From assembly GCA_022508805.1 (NCBI GenBank), contig JAFLUM010000005.1:62001-126000 (forward strand): a stretch of DNA of 64,000 bases, given 5' to 3'. Shown in pieces: positions 36,082 through 44,209 of the stretch (its first letter is position 1; the number at the start of each line of letters is the position of its first letter). The notes beneath the pieces are model-generated. The model was not told the DNA's origin and made no database searches. It was given only the letters and a program-made list of their open reading frames with translations. The translations under genes and the position numbers were made by a program. The stretch comes from Oscillospiraceae bacterium. Lineage in GTDB: Bacteria; Bacillota; Clostridia; Oscillospirales; Acutalibacteraceae.

Positions 36082-36114
36082 AAAGGTCGTTCACAAAATA
36101 TGTGAACGACCTTT
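36082..36114. terminator. Bidirectional terminator
   Basis: A perfect 13-bp stem (AAAGGTCGTTCAC at 36082-36094 with GTGAACGACCTTT at 36102-36114) is followed by TT and further T-rich sequence on both strands. It separates the plus-strand lipoprotein unit from the minus-strand membrane genes. Confidence 0.85.
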
Positions 36115-36142
36115 TTATATCAGTACCTACTTTTTAAACCTG

Positions 36143-36164
36143 TTTTATCAAGACACAGAACCGT
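36143..36164. repeat. 22-bp direct repeat, left copy
   Basis: TTTTATCAAGACACAGAACC plus GT; the identical sequence recurs at 36841-36862. Here it spans the last codons and stop of the 36148 gene. Flanking bases are also similar over about 45 bp. Confidence 0.75.
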
Positions 36165-36654
36165 CACCTGTATTGTCCGATAATACTTCAATAGAAAAAA
36201 TTATATTTTCCTCGTGTTCCACATAATAAACTAAAACATTTTGACCTTCTTTTTCCTTTAACCTATCTACTGCTTCACTTGAAAAAGGCAGTTCACAGTC
36301 TAGTTTTTTATCACCAACTTGAATTGACAAGGAATGGGTTTCGTATTTGTCCTTTTCGTTAACATCCTCTATAATATTTAAAACACCAGTTACTTGCAGT
36401 GCATTCCCGCTTTTATAAATTTTATCAAAATTAACTATTAATGTTAGTTTATTTAAGAAGCCTATAAAAGCAATACTTAACACCATGCCTAAAAAGAAAA
36501 TAAAAACAATTCCAATAGGTTTATCAATTTCTTTTTTCTTTATTTTAAATAATATTATAAATAATAAAATAATAAAAATTACAGGTAATAAAACAAGGAA
36601 GAAAAGATAGCCATTAAATAAAACTTTATAGCAATCTTGATAATTGTATATCAT
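36148..36654 (-). CDS. AT-rich two-helix membrane protein, unknown
   Basis: A 168-residue protein with two membrane helices (about residues 15-38 and 49-70) and a C-terminal soluble domain of ~95 residues containing NALQVTGVLNIIEDVNEKDKY and a C-terminal VLVYYVEHEENIIFSIEVL segment. The start at 36654 is chosen because AGGTGG lies five bases upstream; a GTG three codons earlier is possible. Base composition is far more AT-rich than the neighbouring secA operon, suggesting a different origin. Its 3' end carries a 22-bp sequence repeated behind the next gene. No family is recognised. Confidence 0.7.
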   Translation of the reverse strand: MIYNYQDCYKVLFNGYLFFLVLLPVIFIILLFIILFKIKKKEIDKPIGIVFIFFLGMVLSIAFIGFLNKLTLIVNFDKIYKSGNALQVTGVLNIIEDVNEKDKYETHSLSIQVGDKKLDCELPFSSEAVDRLKEKEGQNVLVYYVEHEENIIFSIEVLSDNTGDGSVS

Positions 36655-36840
36655 AAAATCCACCTGTTATATCAAATAAGACAATGATTAAATTACTTAA
36701 ATTAAATATTAGTTTACCATTTGCATTTTCCATAATTAAAGAAACAATCAACCTTTCCGTCATATTTATCAATAATATAAAAAATGACTACGGTATTTGC
36801 AGGTGATGAGTTTTACCTCGGCACCTGCTTTTTTAACTAA

Positions 36841-36862
36841 TTTTATCAAGACACAGAACCGT
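36841..36862. repeat. 22-bp direct repeat, right copy
   Basis: Identical to 36143-36164 and lying just downstream of the stop of the 36876 gene. It is preceded by a GCAGGTG/CACCTGC stem with a T-run at 36799-36834. Confidence 0.75.
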
Positions 36863-36875
36863 TCCTTGGTTGCCC

Positions 36876-37331
36876 TTAAATTGAATGATAATCGTAATCT
36901 ATATCAATCTTTTTAATTTTATAAATCCTAATAATATTGTCATTTGTTTTTTCGTAATCTAAAAATGCAGTATATGTTACCGGCAATCCTATTGCATTAC
37001 GCATCTTACAGTTTCTTCCGCTGTATTCTATCGTATTTACTGTTCCGTTAACAGATACAAGATACGTAAATTGTTCCGTATCTAATTTTTCAAAATCGTA
37101 ATCGGGAATTATTTCTTCTAACATTTCAAAGCCATCGTAAAAATTAATATATTCATCAGACCTTATAAAGAAATAATCTGTATAAAGTGAATTTTGAAAA
37201 TCCTCAATTTTTATTTCATCAATTAATTCAGTTTTTAAATTACGGTCTCTAATTTCAAATATTAAAAGACCTAAAGCTAAACATACAAATATAATTACCG
37301 ACGGAATTATCAGTTTTTTTGCTTTAATCAT
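36876..37331 (-). CDS. AT-rich single-pass membrane protein, unknown
   Basis: A 151-residue protein with one N-terminal membrane helix (about residues 7-26) and an extracytoplasmic domain of ~120 residues rich in acidic and aromatic residues (DFEKLDTEQFTYLVSVNGTVNTIEY). Codon use is strongly AT-biased, like the 36148 gene, and both lie in an AT-rich island at about 36.1-37.4 kb. The ATG at 37331 has only a weak GAGAG ribosome site. No recognised domain; the start is reasonably sure and the function unknown. Confidence 0.65.
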   Translation of the reverse strand: MIKAKKLIIPSVIIFVCLALGLLIFEIRDRNLKTELIDEIKIEDFQNSLYTDYFFIRSDEYINFYDGFEMLEEIIPDYDFEKLDTEQFTYLVSVNGTVNTIEYSGRNCKMRNAIGLPVTYTAFLDYEKTNDNIIRIYKIKKIDIDYDYHSI

Positions 37332-37493
37332 ATCTTCAATCTCTCATTTTGTTATAAACTATTACGGTATCTTCCCGTATCAAAAACTATCCGCTTTATA
37401 TATTCCTCATCAAGCATATATGCAATATTCGGACCGGAATTACTTTTCTTTTTATGCTTTTTTGATGCTTTTTCAGTCGGAGTAAGATTTTTC

Positions 37494-38048
37494 TTATATA
37501 AACAAATTATAAAGGGACGGGGCAAACCAACCGTAAATATACGGCACGGCAAAGGAAAACGCTATTGAGGTGATGAGCGTAAGTCCGAATTTTTCAAGAT
37601 AAGCACCGCAAAGGAAAATTCCGTAGCAGGGAGCGACGAGAACGCGGGAAATCTTGCCCTTACCGTTTACAAAAAAGTTTTCTTTGAGCATCATAACGTC
37701 CTCAAGCTGCGGAAAAAGGTTCGTGCAGAGCGATATGCCCAAATAAAGGCACACCCACGCGAAAATATCGTTGTAACGGGCAAAATAATAGACTGTTACA
37801 GCTCCGTGCGAGAGCGTTAAAAATCCTAAAACAAGATTTAAGAAAAACGGAATAAAGCAGATGTCAAAGCTGGCACCGCGTCGGCGGATAAGCTCATGGT
37901 CAACGTGTGAGAGCATCTCGGTTGCCTGTATCACACGGGCATCGTCAACAAGAATTTTCGATGCTCTGCAGCACATATGCTCAAAAAACGCGTGGGTAAC
38001 AGCTCCCGGAAGCGTTATCAGCTTAACGATTATATAAACTATTCTCAT
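37494..38048 (-). CDS. Multi-pass membrane protein downstream of secA
   Basis: A 184-residue integral membrane protein with an amphipathic start (VYIIVKLITLPGAVTHAFFEH) and about four hydrophobic segments (near 68-92, 97-115, 137-150 and 155-175). GGAGG lies 11 bases upstream and the ATG overlaps the stop of the TPR gene by four bases. It is the last clear gene of the secA-PH-TPR operon. An open reading stretch in another frame directly downstream (to 37352) encodes a hydrophilic tail that could be a frameshifted C-terminus. The HAFFEH segment recalls a metalloprotease HExxH but lacks its glutamate/histidine spacing, so no protease call is made. Confidence 0.75.
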   Translation of the reverse strand: MRIVYIIVKLITLPGAVTHAFFEHMCCRASKILVDDARVIQATEMLSHVDHELIRRRGASFDICFIPFFLNLVLGFLTLSHGAVTVYYFARYNDIFAWVCLYLGISLCTNLFPQLEDVMMLKENFFVNGKGKISRVLVAPCYGIFLCGAYLEKFGLTLITSIAFSFAVPYIYGWFAPSLYNLFI

Positions 38049-39550
38049 ATCAAATCGTACCTCCCGCTCTGCGCCAATTCCTGTAATGTGATTTTGCCGT
38101 CCTTATAATCGGTAACGTCGCTTGAGAAGGCTATGGACTCGTCGCCGTATTCGGCAATCTCCTCCTCAAGCCCGTTAAAGGTATCGCTGTCGCCGGTGGC
38201 AAGAGCCAGCATGGCATACATATCACGGGTCTGAACAGTCAGATTATAAGCCTCATTCTGGTAGTCAAAGCATTCCGTGACCGCCTCATATGCGTTTTCA
38301 AGGTCATCAAGCATAATATAGTTCAGAGCTTTCTGCATGGAGAGGTAGTAACCTATCTGTACTACCAGTTCATCACCGCTTGTAAGGCTCTTCACCATAT
38401 CAAGACCCTCTTGGCAAATGTCAACGCCCTTTTGGAAATCCTTATCGCGGTAGCGGTAAAGCATTGAGGTTATTAAATAGTAATCCGTGCCCTCGGCGTT
38501 GTGCTTGCGGATTTTTTCGGCAAGCTCTGCACCCTTTTCGTAATTTCCCGTACCCACATAGGTCGCCGCAAGTAAGGGGCTGACCAGTCTGTCAAGATAT
38601 TCCGAATTTTCCGCCGCCTTTTCAAGATATGTGATGACGGTTTCCTCGTCCTTTTCGCAGTACTGAGCAGCTGAATACTTATAAATATTAAGCCAGCCTT
38701 CATCATATATATACACGTTTTCGGTGCCGTCGGGGGTGTAGTCCTCATCGGTCTCATCGTATATGGCGCCGTCTTTTTCGTATATCTTTTTGCCCGAAAG
38801 GGAGTCGAGCATCGCTATGACCTCGTCATAATTTTCGTCCGAAATTGTGACGAAATCATTCAGATGATTTTGTATTGCCGCCGCTGACACCTGCATAAGG
38901 GCGGTATCCTCATGCATTGCACGGACGCCTCGGAATACGGGCAGTTTTCTTACCCCTTCGGGAATGTTTTCCTCTATGTCCATAAGCGCTGAACTCATAT
39001 CAAGCAGCTTGTATTCAGCTTCTGCACGTTTTGCGTACAGGTTGTACATATCAGCTTCCATGTCGTCTGCCGCTGATATTGCTCTTTCATATTTTGCTAA
39101 AGCAGTGTACAGCTTACCGTCGCCGAGCGCCTTGTCGCCCTGCTTCATATTTGCGAAAACAGGAAGATTTATTGCAAATAAAACGATCGCACATAAAGCC
39201 ACGCCCACCGTGACCATAAGTCCCACAACGCCCTTGTAATCATATGGGTATTTTTCCAAATTTTTCTCACACTCAGAGCAGAACGGGCTGTTGGGATTTT
39301 TTTCAGTCCCGCGGGGACGTTCCCCACAGCATTCGCAAAGTTCTTCTTTTGCCGCAGTGTTTTTGGGATCACGGGAAAGTGCCTTCGGGTCATAGCCCTC
39401 TACCCGGATATTTTCAATATCGTCTATAATGTTCGCTTCCTCGGCATCTTTTATGGCTTTGTCAAGCTCCTCTTTAAAAACACGGGCAAGCTCTTCCATT
39501 TCATCGTGAACGGATTGACCGTTTTCGGGTGTTTTGTTCTCGTCTGACAT
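38045..39550 (-). CDS. Zinc-ribbon, single-pass membrane protein with TPR repeats
   Basis: A 501-residue protein. The N-terminal ~70 residues are acidic and helical. A four-cysteine zinc-ribbon-like motif follows (CECCGERP near 73 and CSEC near 92), then one membrane helix (about 108-132, GLMVTVGVALCAIVLFAI). The C-terminal ~365 residues consist of helical TPR-like repeats (GDGKLYTALAKYERAISAAD, TGNYEKGAELAEKIRKHNA). The repeats should therefore lie outside the cytoplasmic membrane. GGAGG precedes the ATG. It is between the PH-domain gene and the membrane-protein gene in the secA operon; a role in envelope protein handling is an inference from that context. Confidence 0.82.
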   Translation of the reverse strand: MSDENKTPENGQSVHDEMEELARVFKEELDKAIKDAEEANIIDDIENIRVEGYDPKALSRDPKNTAAKEELCECCGERPRGTEKNPNSPFCSECEKNLEKYPYDYKGVVGLMVTVGVALCAIVLFAINLPVFANMKQGDKALGDGKLYTALAKYERAISAADDMEADMYNLYAKRAEAEYKLLDMSSALMDIEENIPEGVRKLPVFRGVRAMHEDTALMQVSAAAIQNHLNDFVTISDENYDEVIAMLDSLSGKKIYEKDGAIYDETDEDYTPDGTENVYIYDEGWLNIYKYSAAQYCEKDEETVITYLEKAAENSEYLDRLVSPLLAATYVGTGNYEKGAELAEKIRKHNAEGTDYYLITSMLYRYRDKDFQKGVDICQEGLDMVKSLTSGDELVVQIGYYLSMQKALNYIMLDDLENAYEAVTECFDYQNEAYNLTVQTRDMYAMLALATGDSDTFNGLEEEIAEYGDESIAFSSDVTDYKDGKITLQELAQSGRYDLI

Positions 39551-39562
39551 TACATTACCTCC

Positions 39563-40171
39563 TCAGCCTCTGTATTTTGTATTGTACCCGTGGTTTTCGG
39601 ACGGACGAATATCATTCGGATACATAGTATCGCTGAAAACATCGGTCTGAAGCTTCTTTACCATATTAAAAACCTCTGAATAATCTGCAATACTTGAAAT
39701 TTCAACACTTGCCACGCCTGTTTCATCGGAAATTTGATTTGAGGTTGCAATTACGTCGCCTACGCCGAAAAGCTGGTCAAATATCCCTCTGTGCAAATCA
39801 ATGTGGGACATCTCGGCAAAGGGCTTCGTTTTATATGTTTTTGAAAAAACTCCTCCCGAAACGTATATGGCATTATCGGTAATAATATAATAAGTGTTTT
39901 TATATCTTGCGAAAGAGAAAACCACGCCTGCAAGGTAGATCCAAACCGGCATTAAGTGAAGGGCGAAGAAAGGAATTATAAAAAGCATTTCGCCTGCACC
40001 GTCTGCTGAAAAAGCAGTTTTAAGAAAACCGAAATCAATTATTCCCCAAATAATTGCAAAAGGCATCAATTTGTTGAAAATACTCTCAGCAATAAAGCAT
40101 TTTTTATCCGGCTTTCCTTCATAAAATATGGTTTCGTTGGCACCGATCAAGTTCTTTAAATCATTTTTCAT
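39563..40171 (-). CDS. PH-domain (YdbS-like) membrane protein
   Basis: A 202-residue protein with two membrane helices (about residues 33-52 and 63-88) followed by a bacterial PH domain: YKNTYYIITDNAIYVSGG, MSHIDLHRGIFDQLFGVGDV and VASVEISSIADYSEVF. A short N-terminal segment (ANETIFYEGKP) is also typical of the bPH_2 family. Such proteins are membrane-associated with poorly known roles. It starts 15 bp after secA behind GGTG and is probably co-transcribed with it. Confidence 0.85.
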   Translation of the reverse strand: MKNDLKNLIGANETIFYEGKPDKKCFIAESIFNKLMPFAIIWGIIDFGFLKTAFSADGAGEMLFIIPFFALHLMPVWIYLAGVVFSFARYKNTYYIITDNAIYVSGGVFSKTYKTKPFAEMSHIDLHRGIFDQLFGVGDVIATSNQISDETGVASVEISSIADYSEVFNMVKKLQTDVFSDTMYPNDIRPSENHGYNTKYRG

Positions 40172-40186
40172 AGCTAATCACCGTAC

Positions 40187-42913
40187 TTATTCGTCTTTGC
40201 CGCAGCATTTTTTGTATTTTTTACCGCTGCCGCAGGGACACAGCTCGTTCCTGCCGGTTTTTTCGCCCTTTTTGACAGGCTGCTTTTTCTCACTGCCGTC
40301 AGTGCCGCCGCTTGTGCCGGTTATTTTTACCGTCTGCTCGCGCTTTACGTCCTCTTCGCTTTTAAGCTGGAACAAAAGCAGCATTGTGACCGTTCCCTCG
40401 CGGATGAGCGCGGTCATTTCGTCAAACATATCAAAGCTTTCCATTCTGAACGCCACGACAGGATCCTGTTGACCGTATGAGCGAAGATAAATTCCCCGTT
40501 TAAGCTCCTCCATGGCGTCAAGGTGATCCATCCAGCGCAAATCTACGTTGTGAAGCAGTGCCTTGCGCTCGATCTCAGCCATGATCGTCTCGCCGTACTC
40601 GGCATACTTGGCATTATAGATCTCCATCGCCTTATTATAGAAGTAATCCCTGAATTCTGCGGTGTCGGCACACTTATCGGCAGTGTCCTCTTCAGCAAGG
40701 TAATTAAACTTTGCCATAAGTCCGTTTATATTCCAGTCCTCTCTCCTGTTTGAAGGCGGACAGAAAAACTCCACGGTTTCGGTGATATAATCGTCTATCA
40801 TTTTAAGGATGGTTGCGTGAATGTCGGCTCCGTCAAGCACACGGTTGCGCTGACCGTAGATGACCTCTCTCTGCTTGTTCATAACGTCGTCAAATCGCAA
40901 AACGTTGCGGCGGGCGGCAAAATGATTGCCCTCCACCTTTTTCTGAGCGCCCTCAACGGTGCTGGTAAACAGCTTTGCCTCAATGGGCATATCACCCACG
41001 CTCTTGAACGTGTCAAGCAGATTATAAAAACGGTCACCTGCAAAAAGTCGTAAGAGCTCATCCTCAGCAGAGAGATAGAACTTACTGCGACCGGGGTCGC
41101 CCTGACGTCCGGCGCGTCCGCGAAGCTGGTTGTCGATTCGCCTTGACTCATGGCGCTCCGTTCCGATAATAAACAGTCCGCCTGCCGCACGAACCTTATC
41201 CGCCTCGTCCTTTAGTTGTCCCTTGTACTTATCTTCAAGCTCGCGATAGACGTTTCTCGCCTCAAGAATATCCGTATTATCCGTTTCGGCAAAGCCTGTC
41301 GCCTCGGCAATAAGCTCGTCGGAATAATCCATTCGGCGCATTTCTGCACGGGCCATATATTCGGGGTTGCCGCCTAAAATAATATCCGTACCGCGTCCCG
41401 CCATATTGGTGGCGATGGTTACCGCACCAAGACTGCCCGCCTGCGCGATTATCTCCGCCTCTTTTTCGTGATACTTGGCGTTGAGCACCTCATGCTTTAT
41501 GCCCCTCTTTTTAAGGGCACGGCTCAAAAGCTCACTCTTTTCGATATTTGTGGTACCCACAAGTACGGGCTGACCGACCTTGTTACATTCCAGTATCTGG
41601 TCGATGATCGCGTTGAACTTTGCCGACTCGGTCTTGTAAAGCACGTCGTCCTCGTCTTTTCTTATCATCTCTTTATTTGTGGGGATCTCGATAACGTCAA
41701 GATTATAAATCTCTTGGAACTCCTGACTCTCGGTCATAGCGGTACCAGTCATACCCGAAAGCTTCGAATACAGGCGGAAATAGTTTTGGAAGGTTATTGT
41801 CGCAAGAGTTTTGGACTCTCGCTCAACCTTAACATTTTCCTTTGCCTCAATGGCTTGATGAAGTCCGTCGGAATAACGTCTGCCGTTCATAATACGACCG
41901 GTAAACTCGTCGACTATAAGCACCTGTCCGTCCTTGACAACATAATCCACGTCGCGCTTCATAACGCCTATCGCTTTAATTGCCAGGTCTATGTGGTGCT
42001 GTATGGTAAGATATTCCATATCGGCAAGATTTGGGATGCCGAAAAACTCTTCGGCCTTTTTTATACCGTTTTTGGTAAGAGATGCAGTCTTTGCCTTTTC
42101 GTCAACGATATAATCGTCGTCATCGCCTACGATATCCTCATAATTCGTTTTTGAGTCGATCTCTTTGACCTTGCACATCTTTAATTTTTTCGCAAAGTCG
42201 TTGGTGATTTTATAAAGGTCGGTGGATTTGCTACCCATACCCGAAATAATGAGCGGCGTTCTCGCCTCGTCGATAAGAATGGAGTCCACCTCGTCCACTA
42301 TGGCGAAATTGTGACCGCGCTGTACGCGTTGCTCGGCGTAAGTGACCATATTGTCACGCAGATAGTCAAAGCCCATCTCGTTGTTGGTGCCGTAGGTTAT
42401 GTCGCAGGCATAAGCCGCTCTGCGCTGCTCACCGTCAAGGTCGTGGACGATAAGTCCCACGCTGAGCCCCAAAAAGCGGTAGAGCTTGCCCATCCATTCA
42501 GAGTCACGGCGTGCAAGATAATCATTGACCGTTACTATGTGTACACCCTTGCCGCTGAGCGCGTTAAGGTACGCAGGCAGCGTTGCCACAAGGGTTTTAC
42601 CCTCACCTGTCCGCATTTCGGCAATTCTGCCCTGATGCAGAACGATGCCGCCTATGATCTGTACGGGAAAATGCTTCATTTTGAGAACACGGGCGGATGC
42701 CTCGCGGCAAACGGCAAATGCATCAGGCAAAATATCGTCCGTCGTTTCACCGTTTTTCAGTCTCTCTTTAAGCTTGGCGGTTTGCGCCTGAAGCTCCTCG
42801 TCTTTGAGTTTACTATACTTTTCTTCAAGGTCAAGTACCTTTTTTTGAAGGGGAATTATCCTCTTTACTTCGCGTGAGGAGTAGTCCCCAAATATTTTTT
42901 TCAGCAATGACAT
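40187..42913 (-). CDS. secA: Preprotein translocase ATPase SecA
   Basis: The motor that drives proteins through SecYEG, 908 residues. Walker A (MRTGEGKT) is at 100-107, the DEAD-box glutamate lies in [17 protein letters not shown], and the second helicase domain has [10 protein letters not shown]. The C-terminus carries the SEC-C zinc motif ([13 protein letters not shown]), which binds SecB or the ribosome. Length is standard. It heads a minus-strand operon with a PH-domain protein, a TPR protein and a membrane protein. Its leader contains one of the GGGTTGAGAGAGT-type repeat elements. Confidence 0.98.
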   Translation of the reverse strand: MSLLKKIFGDYSSREVKRIIPLQKKVLDLEEKYSKLKDEELQAQTAKLKERLKNGETTDDILPDAFAVCREASARVLKMKHFPVQIIGGIVLHQGRIAEMRTGEGKTLVATLPAYLNALSGKGVHIVTVNDYLARRDSEWMGKLYRFLGLSVGLIVHDLDGEQRRAAYACDITYGTNNEMGFDYLRDNMVTYAEQRVQRGHNFAIVDEVDSILIDEARTPLIISGMGSKSTDLYKITNDFAKKLKMCKVKEIDSKTNYEDIVGDDDDYIVDEKAKTASLTKNGIKKAEEFFGIPNLADMEYLTIQHHIDLAIKAIGVMKRDVDYVVKDGQVLIVDEFTGRIMNGRRYSDGLHQAIEAKENVKVERESKTLATITFQNYFRLYSKLSGMTGTAMTESQEFQEIYNLDVIEIPTNKEMIRKDEDDVLYKTESAKFNAIIDQILECNKVGQPVLVGTTNIEKSELLSRALKKRGIKHEVLNAKYHEKEAEIIAQAGSLGAVTIATNMAGRGTDIILGGNPEYMARAEMRRMDYSDELIAEATGFAETDNTDILEARNVYRELEDKYKGQLKDEADKVRAAGGLFIIGTERHESRRIDNQLRGRAGRQGDPGRSKFYLSAEDELLRLFAGDRFYNLLDTFKSVGDMPIEAKLFTSTVEGAQKKVEGNHFAARRNVLRFDDVMNKQREVIYGQRNRVLDGADIHATILKMIDDYITETVEFFCPPSNRREDWNINGLMAKFNYLAEEDTADKCADTAEFRDYFYNKAMEIYNAKYAEYGETIMAEIERKALLHNVDLRWMDHLDAMEELKRGIYLRSYGQQDPVVAFRMESFDMFDEMTALIREGTVTMLLLFQLKSEEDVKREQTVKITGTSGGTDGSEKKQPVKKGEKTGRNELCPCGSGKKYKKCCGKDE

Positions 42914-42954
42914 TTAAACTCTCTGTCCTTTCGCTTATATTGTTTAATTTACTT

Positions 42955-43068
42955 AAGAGTGAGAAAGTCAAACACCGCAGGTAATACTTTCGTATTGTCA
43001 AGGTGTTTAATGCAGTATTTGCGGAAACATTTTCGCAAAACCGACTTGTGTTTAACTCTCTCAACCCT
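42955..43068. repeat. TIR-bounded element, degenerate copy
   Basis: The right ~57 bases (from GCAGTATTTGCGGAAAC to ACTCTCTCAACCC at 43055-43067) closely match the right end of the 43997-44192 element. The left end (AGAGTGAGAAAGTCAAACAC) matches the inverted right end at 16 of 21 positions. It occupies the spacer upstream of secA. The rest of the secA-SCP2 spacer (42914-43235) holds a plus-strand promoter but no gene. Confidence 0.6.
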
Positions 43069-43161
43069 ACTATCCCATTATAGATAAGACAAGTATATCA
43101 TATATTATCAAAAAAATCACTATTATTTTATGAACTTTTATGAACTTTCGGGGGATTTTTC

Positions 43162-43190
43162 TTGATTTTACCACCTGATTTTGGTATTCT
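43162..43190 (+). promoter_or_regulatory. Promoter of the SCP2/aminotransferase cluster
   Basis: TTGATT (43162-43167) and TATTCT (43185-43190) are 17 bp apart with an extended -10 (TGG just before TATTCT). It lies about 45 bp before the first SCP2-like gene. Confidence 0.5.
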
Positions 43191-43235
43191 TAATGTGTGT
43201 AAATCTATCTAATAATCTTTCAAGGAGGAACAGTT

Positions 43236-43997
43236 ATGACTGATTCAAAAACTTTGGCGTACATAAATATGTACGCGGTCCTCGGCACGCTGGAAAATCT
43301 CTGCGAACTTGACGATAAGGCTCGCGAGATAATTTCGGGACTTAAAAAGCCCGTTTCACTGGCATTTGAGGTAAAAGACGGTCCTGCCGCGACGATCACT
43401 TTTTCGTCAAAGGGTTGCCGTATGGAGGACGGCGCAAACGCATGCGACATAAAAATTCCCGTTTCCTCCTGTGAAAAATTCAACAAGATAATCGACGGTG
43501 AGGTAACGCCCGTCCCCTCAAAAGGTTTCTCGAAGATAGGTTTTCTTTTAAAGACCTTTACCGCCCTTACCGACAGGCTTACGGAGCTTATGCGACCCGA
43601 CGAGGAGGCTCTTAAGGATCCCGATTTTTTTGAGCTTTCAACGGTGCTTACGTTCTACACCATTTCCGTTGCCCTTTCGCAGATAGGAAACAAGGACGCT
43701 ATCGGACAGGCAAGCGCATCGTATATGGTGGACGGCGATATCGCTTTCTCCATTAAAAACGGTCCTGCCGCCACCGTTCGCGTAAAGGACCATCACCTTG
43801 TAACGATCAAAAAAGCGCCTGAAAATCCCCGTGCTATAATGCAGTTTGACAGCATTCAGCTTGCCAACGATCTGTTCAACGGAAAAATCAATTCTCTTGA
43901 GTGCGTGGGCAGAGGTACGGTCGAGATAAGAGGTATGCTCTCCATGGCGGACAATATGAACAGAATTCTTGACAGAGTCGCTCTGTATCTTGCATAG
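43236..43997 (+). CDS. SCP2-like protein with two tandem SCP2 domains (A)
   Basis: A 253-residue protein resembling sterol-carrier-protein-2 domains, which form a hydrophobic pocket for lipids or other non-polar ligands. Two halves are visible: residues ~40-125 contain KDGPAATITFSSKG and residues ~145-253 contain KNGPAATVRVKDHH, so the domain looks duplicated. The second half ends with the usual pocket-closing segment (DLFNGKINSLECVGRGTVEIRG, then helix). AAGGAGG precedes the start. The gene leads the cluster of aminotransferase, split transketolase and a second SCP2-like protein. A role as ligand carrier or pathway chaperone is inferred. Confidence 0.78.
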   Translation: MTDSKTLAYINMYAVLGTLENLCELDDKAREIISGLKKPVSLAFEVKDGPAATITFSSKGCRMEDGANACDIKIPVSSCEKFNKIIDGEVTPVPSKGFSKIGFLLKTFTALTDRLTELMRPDEEALKDPDFFELSTVLTFYTISVALSQIGNKDAIGQASASYMVDGDIAFSIKNGPAATVRVKDHHLVTIKKAPENPRAIMQFDSIQLANDLFNGKINSLECVGRGTVEIRGMLSMADNMNRILDRVALYLA

Positions 43998-44192
43998 GGT
44001 TGAGAGAGTCGACCTTCAGTCGCCTCACAGCGGCACTTTTTGCCGCTTTTCGCCCTTTCTTCTTTGATGGGCGTCAGCCCATCTGCATCAGAAAAAACAA
44101 AAATCGCCTAAAAATTTCCCGTTGAGAGGTGCTTTGCAGTTTTTGCGGAAATATTCCCGCAAAAACCGATTAAAGTTTTACTCTCTCAACCC
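43997..44192. mobile_element. 196-bp MITE-like element with 13-bp terminal inverted repeats
   Basis: GGGTTGAGAGAGT at 43997-44009 is the exact reverse complement of ACTCTCTCAACCC at 44180-44192. The left repeat begins within the TAG stop of the SCP2-like gene. Inside are a GCGGCA/TGCCGC hairpin, a GATGGGC/GCCCATC hairpin and, near the right end, GTTTTTGCGG/CCGCAAAAAC. No reading frame is present. A related copy lies at 42955-43068. A non-autonomous mobile element is likely, but no transposase of this type is in the window. Confidence 0.65.
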
Positions 44193-44209
44193 CAAGGAGG
44201 AACACTGCT

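Noticed and set aside
37494-38048. Membrane metalloprotease (M50-like) call for the last secA-operon protein
   Set aside because: HAFFEH resembles but does not match HExxH, and no second metal motif (such as NPxxD) is present.
43997-44192. Riboswitch or protein-coding leader upstream of the aminotransferase
   Set aside because: The perfect terminal inverted repeats and a related copy at another place fit a mobile repeat better than a leader RNA; no known riboswitch core was recognised.
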